Origin: Planctomycetota bacterium | GTDB lineage: Bacteria > Planctomycetota > Phycisphaerae > SM23-33 | Direction: 5' to 3' | DNA: 57,863 bases | NCBI GenBank assembly: GCA_030635145.1 | Contig: DAOVZK010000009.1 | Span: 1 to 57,863, forward strand | Shown here: positions 56,125 to 57,863 of the stretch, one piece after another | How the letters are laid out: each line of letters begins with the position of its first letter | Numbering within the stretch: position 1 is the first letter of the stretch | Position numbers and translations under genes: made by a program | The notes under the pieces: generated by a model | What the model was told of the DNA's origin: nothing | Seen by the model: only the letters and a program-made list of their open reading frames with translations | Database searches by the model: none

Positions 56125-57705
56125 ATGTGGGTCGAATCTATTGTATTGAAAAATTTCCGCTCTTTTCAGGAAGCAAGCCTAGAATTCTCCCAGGGCATGA
56201 ATGTTCTCATTGGAACCAACAACAGCGGCAAGAGTTCCATTATACTTCCTCTCCAGTCGCTCCAACAGGAGCTCCTCGTGACAAATGCTTCTGATCTCAG
56301 AATCGGTGAAGCCACGGGTTCTGTCGATATTATCTTTGGGGGCAGCACAGAAGCTTTCTTTCCCAAAACATATGATCGCACATGGTTTGAATTTGTGCGT
56401 GGCAAAGGTTCCCATGCCTGGGGTGGGTTCAATAAAAATACCCAGCAAGAGCCTCTTCATAAGTTACCATCATCTGAGCCCGGCAACTTCATCTACCCGT
56501 TTCTATCCAACCGAAAAGTAACAGACTTCTCAGACCAGATCAGTGAAACCACGGTCAACAGTGTTCTCCCCACGTTTTTAAACTTGTACGCAAAGGTAGA
56601 TCAGTTGGCCAACCCGGCATTCCAACCCGCGTACGAATTGTACAAGCGAGCATGTAATGATATTCTCGGCTTCTCAATCACAGCGGCCGTCAAAGGGAAT
56701 GGCAAGCGAGCTGTCTACGTAGTTCAAAATATGGATAACATTCCTCTTAAGTCAATGGGTGCAGATGTATCGAATATTTTAGGACTTGTGGTTAATCTTG
56801 CTAAGGCGAAAAACAAGCTGTTCTTAATTGAAGAACCTGAAAATGATATTCACCCACAAGCACTCAAAAGCCTTCTGGATCTTGTTATAGAAAAATCCAA
56901 AACAAACCAGTTTATAATAACCACACACTCTAATATTGTACTCAGAAAACTTGTGGCCGTGGAAGGGTCAAAAGTCTTCAAGGTAAGCTGCACCATACAA
57001 ACAGAAGATCGGTTACCTCTATCTGAAGTAAAGCCAGTTCCTGCTACTCCTGAAGATCGCCGGGAGATACTATCTGAACTTGGCTACGAACTCTGCGATG
57101 TCGACATGTGGGATGGGTGGCTGATTCTTGAGGAATCATCTGCGGAGTGTATTATCAGAGAATATCTCATACCGTGGTTTGCTGAAAAATTAAAACATCG
57201 CCTACAAACATGTGCCGCTAGTGGTGTCGAAAATGCAAAAACGAGATTTGAGTTATTCATATTCTTACATCTTGAACCTACCTATAAAGGGAAAGCATGG
57301 GTCGTTGTAGATGGCGGTGATAAGGAAAAGGAAGTTATTGATGAGCTTAAAGCTGATTACCACAATTGGCCATCAGAGCACTTCCGCCAATTCTCGAAGC
57401 ATGATTTTGAAGAGTACTATCCAGAACAATTCAGGAAGGAGATAGGGCATATACAAGCGCTGAGCGAAAAACAGGAACGCAGAGATGCTAAGAAAAAACT
57501 CCTCAAGAAAATCGTTACATGGATTGACTCTGATCCTGAGACAGCACAAGCCGCTTTCAAGAAATCCGCTGCAGAGGTGATTACGATACTTCAAGAGATT
57601 GAGGCTAAGCTGACTGAAAATAATTCCCAAAGTGTCCCGAAGAGCTTGCTGGAATCAGACACAAAATTTGTTTCTGATAGCCCCAAACCGTTGGTCAAGG
57701 ACTAA
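56125..57705 (+). CDS. OLD/GajA-like AAA ATPase with TOPRIM-like C-terminus
   Basis: 526 aa. N-terminal SMC/RecF-type ATPase: IVLKNFRSFQEASLEF, Walker A GTNNSGKS (30-37), Walker B LFLIEEPENDIHPQ (232-245) and the H-switch TTHSN (266-270). The C-terminal third looks like a TOPRIM domain: LILEESSAECIIREYL (Glu336/337) and WVVVDGGDKEKEV (D396, D399), as in OLD-family nucleases. AAAGAGG lies 8 nt upstream. Such proteins act in phage defence, alone or with a helicase, reverse transcriptase or other partner. More AT-rich than the secretion genes. The TOPRIM assignment is tentative because the third acidic motif is not obvious. Confidence 0.75.
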   Translation: MWVESIVLKNFRSFQEASLEFSQGMNVLIGTNNSGKSSIILPLQSLQQELLVTNASDLRIGEATGSVDIIFGGSTEAFFPKTYDRTWFEFVRGKGSHAWGGFNKNTQQEPLHKLPSSEPGNFIYPFLSNRKVTDFSDQISETTVNSVLPTFLNLYAKVDQLANPAFQPAYELYKRACNDILGFSITAAVKGNGKRAVYVVQNMDNIPLKSMGADVSNILGLVVNLAKAKNKLFLIEEPENDIHPQALKSLLDLVIEKSKTNQFIITTHSNIVLRKLVAVEGSKVFKVSCTIQTEDRLPLSEVKPVPATPEDRREILSELGYELCDVDMWDGWLILEESSAECIIREYLIPWFAEKLKHRLQTCAASGVENAKTRFELFIFLHLEPTYKGKAWVVVDGGDKEKEVIDELKADYHNWPSEHFRQFSKHDFEEYYPEQFRKEIGHIQALSEKQERRDAKKKLLKKIVTWIDSDPETAQAAFKKSAAEVITILQEIEAKLTENNSQSVPKSLLESDTKFVSDSPKPLVKD

Positions 57706-57736
57706 GAGATTTTTGTGTCTTGGGCGGGTGGCACCT

Positions 57737-57863
57737 ATGAAGAGTGAGGAGTCAAGTATAAACACTCCACGACCCTTCAAATTTTTGCTCCGAAGGCATC
57801 CAGTATCAAATATTGCAGAACGTTCGGCTACTGCAGAAAATTGTTTTGTCGTTGTTTCGCGGC
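57737..57863 (+). CDS. Possible start of a gene downstream of the AAA ATPase, partial
   Basis: ATG at 57737, with GGGTGG about 7 nt upstream, opens a frame of 42 codons without stop to the window edge, 31 bp after the AAA gene and on the same strand. No family can be recognised from MKSEESSINTPRPFKFLL... If real it would be the natural candidate partner of the ATPase. Confidence 0.3.
   Translation, partial: MKSEESSINTPRPFKFLLRRHPVSNIAERSATAENCFVVVSR

Overview
The window reads as a chromosomal segment of a Gram-negative-type bacterium with pseudopilin-based machinery, most likely a planctomycete of the Phycisphaerae/Sedimentisphaerales kind. That placement is inference: it rests on a GSIII glutamine synthetase, large divergent pseudopilins, long acidic tails on ribosomal proteins and abundant short interspersed repeats, not on a marker gene search.

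Positions 1-14296 hold a nitrogen-assimilation block. A minus-strand array glnN-gltB-gltD-carB-carA (carA cut by the window edge) makes glutamine, glutamate and carbamoyl phosphate. It faces a divergent NifA-like sigma54 activator. The intergenic region carries a full-consensus -24/-12 sigma54 promoter pointing at glnN, a TGT-N10-ACA activator site about 100 bp upstream of it, and a three-copy ACAA-N4-GTAGTA motif. Positions 14605-23620 hold a minus-strand signalling cluster: a dCache/six-PAS membrane protein with no output domain, a hybrid histidine kinase with a c-heme-type CxxCH sensor, and a REC-GGDEF diguanylate cyclase.

Positions 24073-28382 hold murA, a GNAT acetyltransferase, a CBS-pair protein, a 2-hydroxyacid (phosphoglycerate-like) dehydrogenase and a MntA/HepT toxin-antitoxin pair. 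A gene-free stretch follows with a strong sigma70 promoter, a highly foldable sequence and a terminator: a candidate unclassified ncRNA of about 330 nt. Next come tRNA-Gln(UUG) and a plus-strand housekeeping run: prs, rplY(ctc), pth, rpsF, ssb, rpsR, rplI, dnaB. S6, L9 and L25 all carry acidic C-terminal tails.

Positions 35977-40274 are an accessory zone: an AT-rich membrane protein with a DUF6498-like N-terminus, a truncated ABC-F start, a heparinase II/III-like protein and a 477-bp repeat island bounded by perfect 37-bp inverted repeats. Positions 40275-55596 are a minus-strand type II secretion/type IV pilus-like operon: a GspE-type ATPase, PilT, a second GspE/PilB ATPase, GspF/PilC, four GspG/H-like pseudopilins, a GspH-like, a GspI-like, a GspJ-like and a very large GspK-like protein. 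Its intergenic gaps contain duplicated 147-bp repeats and 67-bp palindromes. The window ends with a probable OLD/GajA-like AAA ATPase and the start of a possible partner gene.
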